NCBI GenBank assembly: GCA_041488375.1
Contig: JBGPPD010000001.1
Coordinates: 1 to 64,000 of the forward strand
Reading direction: 5' to 3'
Length of the DNA: 64,000 nucleotides
DNA from: JAABQT01 sp041488375
Lineage (GTDB): Bacteria; Pseudomonadota; Gammaproteobacteria; Burkholderiales; SG8-39
This document shows positions 48,928 through 57,652 of this stretch, in pieces; position 1 is the first letter of the stretch; each line of letters opens with the position of its first letter. Made by a program: the position numbers and the translations under genes. The notes under the pieces were generated by a model that worked only from the letters and a program-made list of their open reading frames with translations, was not told the DNA's origin and made no database searches.

Positions 48928-49800
48928 GTGGCTGCCAACCTCGACAGGATCAGGAGCGACGCGGCGACGCGCGAGGTGACGCGCGTCATCGCCTCGCATT
49001 TCACCCCGGTCACGCCGACCCTGCTGGTGCGCCGTGCGCTGCCCGATGCGGGCCTGCGCAATGTCGGGCCGTGGATCTTCCTCGATCATTTCGGTCCCCT
49101 GCAGGTGGGCCAGGGCGATCGGGGCACGCCGCCGCACCCACACGCGGGCATCGAGACGGTGACTTACCTGCTGGAGGGTGGCATGCGTCACCGCGACTCG
49201 CTGGGCCACCAGGGCGCGGTCGGAGCGCACGGCGCGCAGTGGATGGCCGCCGGGCGCGGCATCGTGCACGCCGAGCGCCCCGCGGTCGGCGCACTGCACG
49301 GGCTGCAGTTGTGGGCCAAGCTGCCGCGCGCCATCCAGATGACCGACCCGACCTATCGCAACCTCGGTGCCGAGGAACTGCCGGTGTTCCGCGCCGGCGA
49401 TGCGCAGGCACGCGTCGTGGGCGGCGAATTGATGGGCCACATCAGCCCCGCGCCGACGCGCTGGCCCCTGTTGCTGGCGCACGTGTCGTTCACGGCGCGC
49501 GGGCGCGCGCGCCTGGAGGTGCCCGGCGGATTCGACCTCGCGGCCTACGTCGCGCTCGGCCAGGCGCGTTTCGGCGAGGTCGAGGCTGATGCCGGCAAGC
49601 TGGTGAAATTTTCCCGCGAGGGCACGCAGTGCGAAGTGGCCAACGACTTCGAGGAGCGCGCCGACGTGATCCTGCTCGGGGGCGCGCCGCTGGACGAGCC
49701 GATGGTGTTCCGCGGTCCGTTCGTCATGGACGGCGCAGCCGCGCTGCGTACCGTCGAGCAGGCTTACCAGGCGGGACGAATGGGCGGACTCGCGGAGTAG
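48928..49800 (+). CDS. Pirin-family bicupin, longer type
   Basis: The 290-residue pirin has its metal site in PPHPHAGIETV (histidines) and GRGIVHAERP (histidine and glutamate). The second cupin (about 180-285) contains a C-terminal pirin domain with VPGGFDLAAYVALG. It is the longer PirA-like form and is clearly not a duplicate of the shorter gene upstream. The GTG start, with AGGAG seven bases before it, is preferred to a longer frame overlapping the first pirin. Confidence 0.88.
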   Translation: MAANLDRIRSDAATREVTRVIASHFTPVTPTLLVRRALPDAGLRNVGPWIFLDHFGPLQVGQGDRGTPPHPHAGIETVTYLLEGGMRHRDSLGHQGAVGAHGAQWMAAGRGIVHAERPAVGALHGLQLWAKLPRAIQMTDPTYRNLGAEELPVFRAGDAQARVVGGELMGHISPAPTRWPLLLAHVSFTARGRARLEVPGGFDLAAYVALGQARFGEVEADAGKLVKFSREGTQCEVANDFEERADVILLGGAPLDEPMVFRGPFVMDGAAALRTVEQAYQAGRMGGLAE

Positions 49801-49831
49801 ACTAGCGTCTTTGGCAGGTACGGAGGCGCAG

Positions 49832-50308
49832 ATGGCAGTGGCAATGGATACCGGCATTTCGGCGAAGGACCGCGCATCGATTGCGGGCGGCCTGTCGCGC
49901 CTGCTGGCCGACACTTACATCCTGTACCTGAAGACGCACAACTTCCACTGGAATGTCGAAGGGCCGATGTTCCAGACGCTGCACCAGATGTTCATGACCC
50001 AGTACACCGAGGCCTGGAACGCGGTCGACCCGATCGCCGAGCGCATCCGTGCGCTGGGCCACTATGCCCCGGGCAGCTACCGGCAGTACATCAAGCTCGC
50101 GACGGTCAAGGAGAGCGACGGCGTGCCGAAGGCCGAGAAGATGGTGCGCGAGCTGATCGAGGGTCAGGAGGCGGTCGCGCGCACCGCGCGCTCGGTGCTG
50201 CCGCTGGCCGAGCGCGCGAACGACCAGCCGACGCTCGACCTGCTGACGCAGCGCCTCGACATCCACGAGAAGAACGCCTGGATGCTGAGGAGCCTGCTGA
50301 AGAAATAG
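49832..50308 (+). CDS. dps: Dps-family DNA-protecting ferritin
   Basis: This 158-residue ferritin-like protein has the dinuclear ferroxidase signature spanning subunits: HNFHWNVEGPMFQTLHQMF, then EAWNAVDPIAERIRALG. Dps dodecamers oxidise and store iron with peroxide and shield DNA. The ATG at MAVAMDTG has GGAGG five bases upstream; an in-frame TTG seven codons earlier is less likely. It ends two bases before fumC. Confidence 0.92.
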   Translation: MAVAMDTGISAKDRASIAGGLSRLLADTYILYLKTHNFHWNVEGPMFQTLHQMFMTQYTEAWNAVDPIAERIRALGHYAPGSYRQYIKLATVKESDGVPKAEKMVRELIEGQEAVARTARSVLPLAERANDQPTLDLLTQRLDIHEKNAWMLRSLLKK

Positions 50309-50310
50309 CC

Positions 50311-51705
50311 TTGGCGGGTACGCGCCTCGAAAATGATTCTTTCGGGCCGATCGAGGTGCCGGCCGATCGGCTGTGGGGCGCGCAAACCGAGCGGAGTCGC
50401 CGCTACTTCCGCATTTCCGGCGAGCGCATGCCGCTCGCTGTGATCCACGCGCTGGCCCTCGCCAAGCGCTCCGCGGCGCGCGTCAACAGGGCGCTCGGCC
50501 TGCTCGAGGCACGCAAGGCGGAGGCCATCGAGCGCGCCGCCGACGAGGTGCTCGCCGGGCGCCACGACGACGAGTTCCCGCTGGTGGTATGGCAGACCGG
50601 GTCGGGCACGCAGTCCAACATGAACGTCAACGAGGTGCTGGCCAATCGCGCCTCCGAGCTGCTGGGCGGCGAGCGCGGGCAAAAGCGCCTGGTGCACCCC
50701 AACGACGAGGTCAACCTCGGCCAGTCCTCGAACGACGTGTTCCCGACGGCGATGCACGTGGCCGCGGCGCGCGCCATCGAGCACGATTTGCTGCCGAGGC
50801 TCGAACGGCTGGAGGCGACGCTGGCGGCCAAAGCCGAGGAATTCGCGGCCATCGTCAAGATCGGCCGTACGCACCTGCAGGACGCGACGCCGCTCACGCT
50901 GGGCCAGGAGTTCTCCGGCTATGTCGAGCAGCTGGCACAGTCCGAGGCGGCGATCGAACTGGCGTTGCCCGGGCTTTGCGAGCTGGCCATCGGCGGCACT
51001 GCGGTCGGCACCGGACTCAACACGCACCCCGAATTCGGCGAGCGCGTGGCGCAGGACCTGTCGCAGGCCACCGGCATGTCTTTCGAGTCGGCGCCGAACA
51101 AATTCGCCGCGTTGGCCGGACACGAGCCCCTGGTGTTCGCGCATGGCGCCCTGAAGACGCTGGCGGTGGCGCTGACCAAGGTCGCCAACGACATCCGCTG
51201 GCTCGCCTCGGGGCCGCGCTCGGGACTGGGCGAACTGCGCATCCCGGAGAACGAGCCGGGCAGCTCGATCATGCCGGGCAAGGTCAATCCGACGCAGGCC
51301 GAGGCGCTGACCATGCTGTGTGCGCAGGTGTTCGGCAACGACGCGGCGATCACCTTTGGCGCGGCCTCCGGCAACTTCGAGCTCAACGTCTATAAGCCGC
51401 TGCTGATCCACAATTTCCTGCAAAGCGTGCGCCTGCTCGCGGACGGCTGCGCCTCGTTCGAGGAGCACTGCGCGCGCGGCATCCAGGCGGAGGAGGCGCG
51501 GATTCGCGAGCTGCTGGACCGCTCGCTGATGCTGGTGACTGCGCTGGCGCCGCATCTGGGCTACGACCGCGCGGCCGAGATTGCCAAGAAGGCGCACCGC
51601 GAAGGCTGCACCCTGAAGGAGGCGGCATTGGCGCTCGGCTACCTGAGCGCCGCCGACTATGACCGTTGGGTGCGGCCTGACGCGATGACCAAACCCGCTG
51701 CGTGA
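50311..51705 (+). CDS. fumC: Class II fumarate hydratase FumC
   Basis: The 464-residue iron-free fumarase interconverts fumarate and malate. GPIEVPADRLWGAQTERS is the N-terminal signature, HPNDEVNLGQSSNDVFPTAM includes the catalytic His region, and the lyase-family loop GSSIMPGKVNP holds the mobile catalytic serine. The start is TTG, two bases after the dps stop, matching homologues. The stop overlaps the next gene as GTGA. Confidence 0.96.
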   Translation: MAGTRLENDSFGPIEVPADRLWGAQTERSRRYFRISGERMPLAVIHALALAKRSAARVNRALGLLEARKAEAIERAADEVLAGRHDDEFPLVVWQTGSGTQSNMNVNEVLANRASELLGGERGQKRLVHPNDEVNLGQSSNDVFPTAMHVAAARAIEHDLLPRLERLEATLAAKAEEFAAIVKIGRTHLQDATPLTLGQEFSGYVEQLAQSEAAIELALPGLCELAIGGTAVGTGLNTHPEFGERVAQDLSQATGMSFESAPNKFAALAGHEPLVFAHGALKTLAVALTKVANDIRWLASGPRSGLGELRIPENEPGSSIMPGKVNPTQAEALTMLCAQVFGNDAAITFGAASGNFELNVYKPLLIHNFLQSVRLLADGCASFEEHCARGIQAEEARIRELLDRSLMLVTALAPHLGYDRAAEIAKKAHREGCTLKEAALALGYLSAADYDRWVRPDAMTKPAA

Positions 51706-52577
51706 GGCGGCGCCGATTCCTGCTGGCTGCGGCAGCCCTCGCGGCCCTGCCGGCCAAGGCCGAAGCGCGCTTTGCCCGGGGCCTGCTGTGGCGAGTGAGC
51801 GCACCTGGCGCGCCCCCCAGCCACGTGTTCGGCACTCTGCACGCCGCCGACGCCCGCCTCGCCCTGCTGCCCGCTGCGGCGCGCAAGGCGTTCGATGGCT
51901 CGCGCTCGCTGATGCTCGAGTTCGTGGCCGATCCCTACGCCAAGGAGCGCTTTCTCGAGGCGGCCATGTTCCTCGACCGGCGCACGCTGCAGGAGACCAT
52001 CGGCGAGGAGGATTTCGAGCGCGCCTGCGAAGCGCTCGAGCCGGCCGGCCTGTCGCGCGAATTCGTCAACAAGATGAAGCCCTGGGGCGTGCTGCTGAAC
52101 CTGCGCAGCTCCTGGCAACCGTCCGCGGTGCCGACACCGGACGCGCAATTGCATGCGCTGGCGCTCGAGCGGCGCATGCCGGTGGTGCAGGTGGAGGAAG
52201 TGGAAGAGCAGGTCTTCACCTTCGATGAATTGCCGATGGCGTCCCAGGTGGCGTTGCTCAAGGACGGCCTGGCCCACCGAGAGGAGCTGGCGGCGCTCGC
52301 GGAACGCACGCTGTTGGCCTACCTGGCGCGCGACCTGGACGCCATCTGGCGTGCCCAGGAGGCCTACGCGCAGCGCCACCCCGCCGTCGCCGCGCACCAC
52401 GCCGCGCTGGTGAAACGGGTGGTGCTCGACCGCAGCGTCGTGATGGCGTTCCGCATGCAGCGCGAATTGCGCCGCGGGCGCGCCTTCGTGGCGCTCGGCG
52501 CCCTGCACCTGTACGGCGAGCAGGGCGTGCTCGCGTTGCTCGAGCAGGACGGCTATCGGACGCGGCGCCTGTATTAG
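51702..52577 (+). CDS. TraB/GumN-family protein with signal peptide
   Basis: The 291-residue exported protein starts (M)RRRRFLLAAAALAALPAKA, a signal peptide. The TraB/GumN/PrgY domain shows the paired motifs HVFGTLHAAD (near residue 41) and FVALGALHLYGEQGVL (near residue 267), which bear the family's histidines and glutamate. Family members are proposed metalloproteases; bacterial function is poorly known. The GTG start overlaps fumC as GTGA. Confidence 0.85.
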   Translation: MRRRRFLLAAAALAALPAKAEARFARGLLWRVSAPGAPPSHVFGTLHAADARLALLPAAARKAFDGSRSLMLEFVADPYAKERFLEAAMFLDRRTLQETIGEEDFERACEALEPAGLSREFVNKMKPWGVLLNLRSSWQPSAVPTPDAQLHALALERRMPVVQVEEVEEQVFTFDELPMASQVALLKDGLAHREELAALAERTLLAYLARDLDAIWRAQEAYAQRHPAVAAHHAALVKRVVLDRSVVMAFRMQRELRRGRAFVALGALHLYGEQGVLALLEQDGYRTRRLY

Positions 52578-52580
52578 ACT
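52575..52580 (+). promoter_or_regulatory. Weak -10-like TAGACT before purN
   Basis: TAGACT ends nine bases before the purN ATG and overlaps the TraB-like stop codon. It would give a near-leaderless message. It may be chance, since the TAG is already required as a stop. Confidence 0.2.
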
Positions 52581-52589
52581 GCGCGCCTC

Positions 52590-53207
52590 ATGTCGGTCGT
52601 CGTCCTCATCTCCGGTCGCGGCAGCAACCTGCAGGCGATCCTCGAGGCCGGGATACCGGTCACGATAGTCATCAGCAACAAGGCGGACGCCGCCGGGCTC
52701 GCGATCGCGGCGCGCCGGGGCGTGGCCACCGGGGTCGTCGAGCACCGGCACTACGCCACGCGCGAAGCCTTCGATGCTGCCCTCGCTGCGCAAATCGACC
52801 GGCACCAGCCCCGCCTGGTGGCGCTGGCGGGTTTCATGCGAGTGCTCACGCCTGCGTTCGTGGCGCGCTACGCCGGCCGGCTGGTCAACATCCATCCGTC
52901 CCTGCTTCCCGAATTCCCCGGACTGGACACCCATGCGCGTGCGCTGGCGGCCGGCGTCAAGCGCCACGGCTGCACGGTGCATTTCGTTACCGCGGAACTG
53001 GACCATGGACCGATCATCGCCCAGGCATCGGTGCCGGTCCTGCCGGGCGACACCCCGGATACACTGGCGGAGCGTGTGCTGCGCCAGGAGCATCGGCTAT
53101 ACCCGCGCGCCATCCGCTGGTTCCTCGACGGCGACCTGGTGATCGAAGGGGACAAAGTCCACGTCAAGGGAGACCATGCGCAAATGGTGGTCAGCGATCG
53201 GGCTTAG
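52590..53207 (+). CDS. purN: Phosphoribosylglycinamide formyltransferase PurN
   Basis: The 205-residue enzyme transfers a formyl group from 10-formyl-THF to GAR in purine synthesis. The N-terminal loop ISGRGSNLQA binds phosphate. The catalytic triad is N100 and H102 in VNIHPSLLP, and D138 in ELDHGP. The length is normal. The 3' end overlaps the following DUF3108 gene by 32 bases, an unusually long but convincing overlap because both proteins are complete. Confidence 0.95.
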   Translation: MSVVVLISGRGSNLQAILEAGIPVTIVISNKADAAGLAIAARRGVATGVVEHRHYATREAFDAALAAQIDRHQPRLVALAGFMRVLTPAFVARYAGRLVNIHPSLLPEFPGLDTHARALAAGVKRHGCTVHFVTAELDHGPIIAQASVPVLPGDTPDTLAERVLRQEHRLYPRAIRWFLDGDLVIEGDKVHVKGDHAQMVVSDRA

Positions 53208-53859
53208 CCTGTGCGCGGCGGCGCAAGCTGCGCCGCCCGCGCGCGTGGAGATTGCCTATGAAGTGCTGTACAACGACGGCGTGATCGCCGACGTGACCCA
53301 TGTTCTCGAGCACGACGCCGTCAGCTACCGGCTGACCGAGCGCTGGAAGGGCAGGGGCATCTTCGCGCTGGCAGGCGAGGCGCAACGCACGAGCCGCGGC
53401 ACGATCGCCGCCGACGGGCTGCGCCCGCTCGAGTACGAGGACGTGCGCAGCCGGCGCGAGCCGGCGCGAGCGCGGTTCGAATGGGGGACGGGAATGCTGA
53501 CGCTCCAGTTCCGCGACGGTCCGCAAACCCGGCCGATGCCGGCGCACGCCCAGGATCGGCTCAGCTTCCTGTATGCCTTCGCCTTCCGTGCGCCGGACGG
53601 CCAGCCGACCGAGTTCAATGTCGTCGACGGCAAGGGCGTGGCCAACTACGTTTTCGACAGCGCGGGCCGCGAGCGCATCGCCGTTCCCGCGGGCGAGTTC
53701 GACGCGCTGCGCCTGGTACAGCGCAAGGACAATCCGGGGGACCGCAGCAGCGAAATCTGGCTCGACCCCTCACGTTCCTTTCTGCCGCTGCGCGTCCTGG
53801 TGGTGCAGAAGGACGGCACGCGCATCGACCAGGTCGCCGCGCACGTCAGCGTGCCATGA
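53176..53859 (+). CDS. DUF3108 exported protein
   Basis: The 227-residue protein begins with a signal peptide (RKWWSAIGLSLCAAAQA). A DUF3108 beta-rich domain follows, with the typical AYEVLYNDGVIADVTHVL start and the central SEIWLDPSRSFLPLRVL motif. The family is secreted and of unknown function, commonly found next to purN in betaproteobacteria. The start lies within purN. Confidence 0.85.
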   Translation: MRKWWSAIGLSLCAAAQAAPPARVEIAYEVLYNDGVIADVTHVLEHDAVSYRLTERWKGRGIFALAGEAQRTSRGTIAADGLRPLEYEDVRSRREPARARFEWGTGMLTLQFRDGPQTRPMPAHAQDRLSFLYAFAFRAPDGQPTEFNVVDGKGVANYVFDSAGRERIAVPAGEFDALRLVQRKDNPGDRSSEIWLDPSRSFLPLRVLVVQKDGTRIDQVAAHVSVP

Positions 53860-55109
53860 TCGTCTTCCGCGCCCAGCTGGCGCGCGCGGAGGCGCTGCTC
53901 GGCGAGCTGCTGTCGACCTCGGGACCGGCGGACGCCGCGGTGTCGCGCTATTTCCGGGCCCACCGCAACCTCGGCCAGCAGGACCGGGCCTTCGTCGCGG
54001 AAACGGTCTACGCAGTGCTGCGCCGCCGACGCTCGCTCGAGGCCGCCGCACAATCCGCGTCTCCGCGTGACCTCGCCATTGCGGCGCTGGTGCGGGTGCG
54101 CGGGCTGTCCGGGCGCGCGCTGGAGGGCGCGCTGCGCGAGGGCGAGCAGGCCCTGGTGTCACGCGTGAAGGCCGCCAAGGCGGAGGGATTCCCACCGGCC
54201 GTGCGCGCGGACCTGCCCGATTGGCTCTGGCAGCGGCTCGAGTCGCTGTACGGTCAGGACGAGGCGATGCGCATGGCGCAGGGCCTGCTCAATCCCGCGC
54301 CGCTCGACTTGCGCGTCAATCTGGCCAAGCTGGGCCGCGACGAAGCGCTCGATCGCTTGCGGGCCAGCGGCTTCGAAGGGGCGGCGACGCCTTATTCGCC
54401 CGCTGGCATCCGTCTGGCCGGCAAGCCGGCCATCAACAAGCACGCGTTGTTCACCAGCGGCGCGGTCGAAGTGCAGGACGAAGGTAGCCAACTGCTCGCC
54501 TACCTGCTGGCGCCGCGGCGCGGCGAGATGGTCGCCGACTACTGCGCCGGCGCAGGCGGCAAGACGCTGGCACTAGCCATGCTGATGCGCGGCACAGGGC
54601 GGATCTACGCCATGGACGTTTCAGCCAAGCGCCTGGCGGAGCTTGCGCCGCGCGCCGCGCGCGCCGGCGTGACCAGCGTGCACCCGCTCGTGCTCTCGGG
54701 AGAAGGGGATACCCGTGCCAAGCGCCTGAGCGGCAAGATCGATCGTGTGCTGGTGGACGCCCCCTGCAGCGGTTTCGGCACCCTGCGGCGCAATCCGGAC
54801 CTCAAGTGGCGCCATGGGCCGCAAGCCATCGCGGAGCTGGCGGCAAAGCAGGCAGGCATCCTGCAGGCGGCTGCGCGGCTATTAAAGCCTGGAGGGCGCC
54901 TGGTGTACGCAACCTGCAGCATCCTTCCCGAGGAAAACGAAAACATCGCCGACGCGTTCGGCGCGGCGCACGCGCAATTCGCGCCGCTTTCCTGCCGCGA
55001 ACTCCTGGTCGCGCAGCGCATCGATGTGGATTGCGGCGAGCGGCTGAGGCTCTGGCCGCACCGCCACGGCTGCGACGGCTTTTTCGCTGCGGCCTTCGAG
55101 CGCCGATAG
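53856..55109 (+). CDS. RsmB/NOP2-family RNA (cytosine-5) methyltransferase
   Basis: The 417-residue protein has an N-terminal NusB-like helical region (about 1-110) and a SAM-dependent catalytic domain. Motif I is DYCAGAGGKTLALA. The two catalytic cysteines are C304 in DAPCSGFGTLRRNPDLKW and C354 in YATCSILPEEN. It likely methylates rRNA, but whether at the RsmB position (C967) cannot be fixed; a separate canonical rsmB may exist elsewhere. The start forms ATGA with the DUF3108 stop. Confidence 0.9.
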   Translation: MIVFRAQLARAEALLGELLSTSGPADAAVSRYFRAHRNLGQQDRAFVAETVYAVLRRRRSLEAAAQSASPRDLAIAALVRVRGLSGRALEGALREGEQALVSRVKAAKAEGFPPAVRADLPDWLWQRLESLYGQDEAMRMAQGLLNPAPLDLRVNLAKLGRDEALDRLRASGFEGAATPYSPAGIRLAGKPAINKHALFTSGAVEVQDEGSQLLAYLLAPRRGEMVADYCAGAGGKTLALAMLMRGTGRIYAMDVSAKRLAELAPRAARAGVTSVHPLVLSGEGDTRAKRLSGKIDRVLVDAPCSGFGTLRRNPDLKWRHGPQAIAELAAKQAGILQAAARLLKPGGRLVYATCSILPEENENIADAFGAAHAQFAPLSCRELLVAQRIDVDCGERLRLWPHRHGCDGFFAAAFERR

Positions 55110-55179
55110 AAATTCCCTTTCCGCAACGGGGGGTTAGGCTGCCGTAGGGAAATGCCTGACGCCATAGGGGATTTTCTGG

Positions 55180-55207
55180 TTGCGCGGGGGGTCCAATGGC
55201 GTACAAT
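55180..55207 (+). promoter_or_regulatory. Desaturase promoter
   Basis: TTGCGC (55180-55185), 16 bases, then TACAAT (55202-55207), in the 136-base gap upstream of the desaturase. AGAAAGGA precedes the ATG at 55246. The -10 is good and the -35 weak. A leader of about 30 bases results. Confidence 0.5.
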
Positions 55208-55245
55208 TCTAGGCACTGTTTGCACATAACTATCAGAAAGGACTA

Positions 55246-56418
55246 ATGATTTTCTCCGGATACCTCGATTTGCCCTGGTGGGGCCTGATCCTCGTGGCGC
55301 TGGGTTTGACGCACGTCACGATCGCGTCGGTGACCATCTTCCTGCACCGGCACCAGGCGCACCGCGCCCTGGACCTGCACCCCATCGCGTCGCATTTCTT
55401 CCGTTTCTGGCTCTGGCTGACCACCGGCATGGTCACCAAGGAATGGGCGGCGATCCACCGCAAACATCACGCCAAGTGCGAAACGGCGGAGGATCCGCAC
55501 AGCCCGCAAATCCTGGGCATCAACCGGGTCCTGTGGGGCGGCGTGTTCCTGTACGTGAAGGAGTCGCACAAGGCCGAGACGATGGAGCGCTACGGCCACG
55601 GCACGCCAGACGACTGGATCGAGCGCAAGCTGTATTCGCGCTACGCCATCCTCGGCCTGACGGTTGCGGGCTTGGTCAACGTGGTCCTGTTCGGCCTGGT
55701 GCCCGGGGTCCTGATCCTGCTGACGCAGATCGTCTGGATCCCGTTCTGGGCAGCCGGCGTGATCAACGGCATCGGACACTATTGGGGCTACCGCAGCTTC
55801 GACATCGATGACGCCAGCAAGAACATCGTGCCCTGGGGCATCCTGATCGGGGGCGAAGAGCTGCACAACAACCACCATGCCTATGCCACGTCGGCCAAGT
55901 TGTCGGCCAAATGGTACGAGTTCGACATCGGCTGGCTGTACATCCGGATTCTAGAAGCGCTGGGATTGGCGACGGTGAAGAAAGTGGCGCCGACGCCGCG
56001 TTTCGAACCCGCGAAGACCATGTGCGACTACGACACGCTGCACGCCGTCATCGCCAATCGCTACGACGTGCTGGCGCGCTATGCCAAGGCGGTCCGGCGC
56101 ACCTGGAGCGACGAGGTGGAGCGGCTGCAGCGCTGGTCGCCGCGCGATGCCGAACTGCTCAAGTCGCTCAAGCGGGCGCTGGTGCGCATCGGCTACGGTT
56201 CCGAGGCCGACCGCGCGCGCGTCGCCGAGGCGCTGAAACCCTCGAAGCCGCTGCAGGTGGCGGTGAGCATGCGCGAAGAACTGATCGCCCTTTGGGGGCG
56301 CTCCAGCGCCACCAAGGAGCAGCTGCTGCGCCAATTGCAGGATTGGTGCCATCGGGCCGAGGCAAGCGGCATCGTGCCGCTGGTGGATTTTTCCCGCCGC
56401 CTGCGCAGCTATGCCTGA
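55246..56418 (+). CDS. Membrane fatty acid desaturase (acyl-lipid/acyl-CoA delta-9 type)
   Basis: The 390-residue membrane diiron enzyme inserts a double bond into fatty acyl chains, adjusting membrane fluidity. The three histidine boxes are HRHQAHR (H34 onward), HRKHH (71-75) and HNNHH (207-211), spaced as in stearoyl-CoA-type desaturases. Helical pairs lie near 10-65 and 135-180. The C-terminal 130 residues beyond the core are charged and helical with no recognised domain. It has its own promoter and ends at a strong terminator. Confidence 0.9.
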   Translation: MIFSGYLDLPWWGLILVALGLTHVTIASVTIFLHRHQAHRALDLHPIASHFFRFWLWLTTGMVTKEWAAIHRKHHAKCETAEDPHSPQILGINRVLWGGVFLYVKESHKAETMERYGHGTPDDWIERKLYSRYAILGLTVAGLVNVVLFGLVPGVLILLTQIVWIPFWAAGVINGIGHYWGYRSFDIDDASKNIVPWGILIGGEELHNNHHAYATSAKLSAKWYEFDIGWLYIRILEALGLATVKKVAPTPRFEPAKTMCDYDTLHAVIANRYDVLARYAKAVRRTWSDEVERLQRWSPRDAELLKSLKRALVRIGYGSEADRARVAEALKPSKPLQVAVSMREELIALWGRSSATKEQLLRQLQDWCHRAEASGIVPLVDFSRRLRSYA

Positions 56419-56434
56419 GCGGATCCAGGAAAGA

Positions 56435-56460
56435 AAAAGGCCCGCCTAGGCGGGCCTTTT
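56435..56460. terminator. Bidirectional intrinsic terminator between desaturase and rpmG
   Basis: AAAAGGCCCGCC (56437-56448 region) and GGCGGGCCTTTT (ending 56460) form a perfect 12-bp stem with A and T runs on both sides of the G/C core, so it can end transcription from either direction. It sits 16 bases after the desaturase stop and about 20 bases beyond the rpmG stop. Confidence 0.9.
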
Positions 56461-56481
56461 CATTGGCGACGGCGCGGCGCG

Positions 56482-56637
56482 CTACTTGAGCTTGGTTTCC
56501 TTGTAGAGCACGTGCTTGCGCGCCTTCGGATCGTACTTCTTGATTTCGAGCTTGTCCGGCGTGGTGCGCTTGTTCTTGGTGGTGGTGTAGAAGTGGCCGG
56601 TGCCGGCGCTGGATTCGAGTTTGATCTTTTCGCGCAT
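56482..56637 (-). CDS. rpmG: 50S ribosomal protein L33
   Basis: The 51-residue protein reads MREKIKLESSAGTGHFYTT and ends KHVLYKETKLK, the standard L33. It lacks the two cysteine pairs of the zinc form, so it is the C-minus type. It lies two bases after the rpmB stop on the minus strand, in the rpmB-rpmG operon found in most proteobacteria. It is too short for many gene finders but is complete. Confidence 0.96.
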   Translation of the reverse strand: MREKIKLESSAGTGHFYTTTKNKRTTPDKLEIKKYDPKARKHVLYKETKLK

Positions 56638-56639
56638 GT

Positions 56640-56888
56640 TCAGCCCTGCTTCGCGTCAGCTTTGGCCTTGGCGCGGATTTCCGCCAGCACGGCCTCGACG
56701 CCCAGCTTGTCGATCTTGCGCAGGCCGGCAGTGGACACGCGCAGCCGGACGAAGCGGCTCTGGCTCTCGAGCCAAAAGCGGCGGTAGTGCAGGTTCGGCT
56801 GGAACAGGCGCTTGGTCTTGTTGTTGGCGTGGGAAACGAGGTTTCCCTTCATCGGTTTCTTGCCGGTGACCTGGCAGACGCGGGACAT
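56640..56888 (-). CDS. rpmB: 50S ribosomal protein L28
   Basis: The 82-residue protein starts MSRVCQVTGKKPMKGN and contains HANNKTKRLFQPNLHYRRFW, the classical L28 core, ending with a basic tail slightly longer than the usual 78. Only one cysteine (C5) is present, so it is the non-zinc form, matching its partner L33. A perfect TATAAT lies upstream. Confidence 0.97.
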   Translation of the reverse strand: MSRVCQVTGKKPMKGNLVSHANNKTKRLFQPNLHYRRFWLESQSRFVRLRVSTAGLRKIDKLGVEAVLAEIRAKAKADAKQG

Positions 56889-56918
56889 GGTGCGCTCCGG
56901 GAATCGCGAAAGGCGCGG

Positions 56919-56956
56919 ATTATAACGAAAAATCGGCCCTGACCCCGATTTTTCGT
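56919..56956 (-). promoter_or_regulatory. rpmB-rpmG promoter with a 12-bp inverted repeat over its -35 region
   Basis: On the minus strand TATAAT (56924-56919) lies about 30 bases before the rpmB ATG. Immediately upstream, ACGAAAAATCGG (56925-56936, plus strand) and CCGATTTTTCGT (56945-56956) are perfect reverse complements around 8 bases, reaching the radC stop. The repeat replaces the expected -35. It may act as the radC terminator, as a binding site for a regulator of the ribosomal operon, or both. Confidence 0.6.
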
Positions 56957-57630
56957 CAGAGTAGGCCCCGCTCGGCGAAGGACAGGGTCTGGTTGCCGGC
57001 GACGATGAAGTGGTCGAGGACTTTCACGTCCACCAGGGCCAGAGCCTCCTTCAGCTGCCGCGTCAGCATCTCGTCCGCCTGGCTCGGTTGGGCCACCCCC
57101 GACGGATGGTTGTGCGCGAAGATCACCGCGGCGGCGTTGGCGGCGAGCGCCGACTTCACCACCTCGCGCGGGTAGACGCTGGTCTGCGTGAGCGTGCCGC
57201 GGAACAGCTCCACGCTGCTCAGCACCCGGTGCTGGGCGTCCAGGAACAGCACCACGAACACTTCGTGGTGGCGAGCGCCGAGGGCGAGGCGCAGGTAGTC
57301 GCGCACCGCACCGGGGGACGCGAGCACGCCGCCCGCTCTCAGTTCTTCGTGCAGCGACCGGCGCGCGAGCTCGAGGATCGCCGTGAACTGCGCGGCCTTC
57401 GCGGGTCCCAGCCCGCTCACCTGCAACAGGTCCGTCAGTTGGGCGGCTAGCAGGCCGGTGAGACCGCCAAAGCGCGCGATCAGCTCGCGCGCCAGATCCA
57501 CCGCAGTCTTGCCACGGACCCCTGAGCGCAGGCACAGCGCCACCAGTTCGGCATCCGACAGCCCCGCGGCACCCCTGGCCAGCAGCCTCTCACGCGGTCT
57601 TTCCTGCTCCGGCCAATCGGCGATCCCCAA
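56956..57630 (-). CDS. radC: RadC-family JAB/MPN domain protein
   Basis: The 224-residue protein has an N-terminal helix-hairpin-helix (about 60-85: LLQVSGLGPAKAAQF) and a C-terminal JAMM metalloprotease-like domain with HNHPSGVAQPSQAD (zinc ligands H, H, D). RadC is no longer regarded as a proven DNA repair protein; its role is uncertain. The start is TTG ((M)GIADWPEQERPRERLL), as in homologues. It is divergent from coaBC with 61 bases between starts. Confidence 0.92.
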   Translation of the reverse strand: MGIADWPEQERPRERLLARGAAGLSDAELVALCLRSGVRGKTAVDLARELIARFGGLTGLLAAQLTDLLQVSGLGPAKAAQFTAILELARRSLHEELRAGGVLASPGAVRDYLRLALGARHHEVFVVLFLDAQHRVLSSVELFRGTLTQTSVYPREVVKSALAANAAAVIFAHNHPSGVAQPSQADEMLTRQLKEALALVDVKVLDHFIVAGNQTLSFAERGLL

Positions 57631-57652
57631 AGCGCCCCCCCTCGAATTCCCC

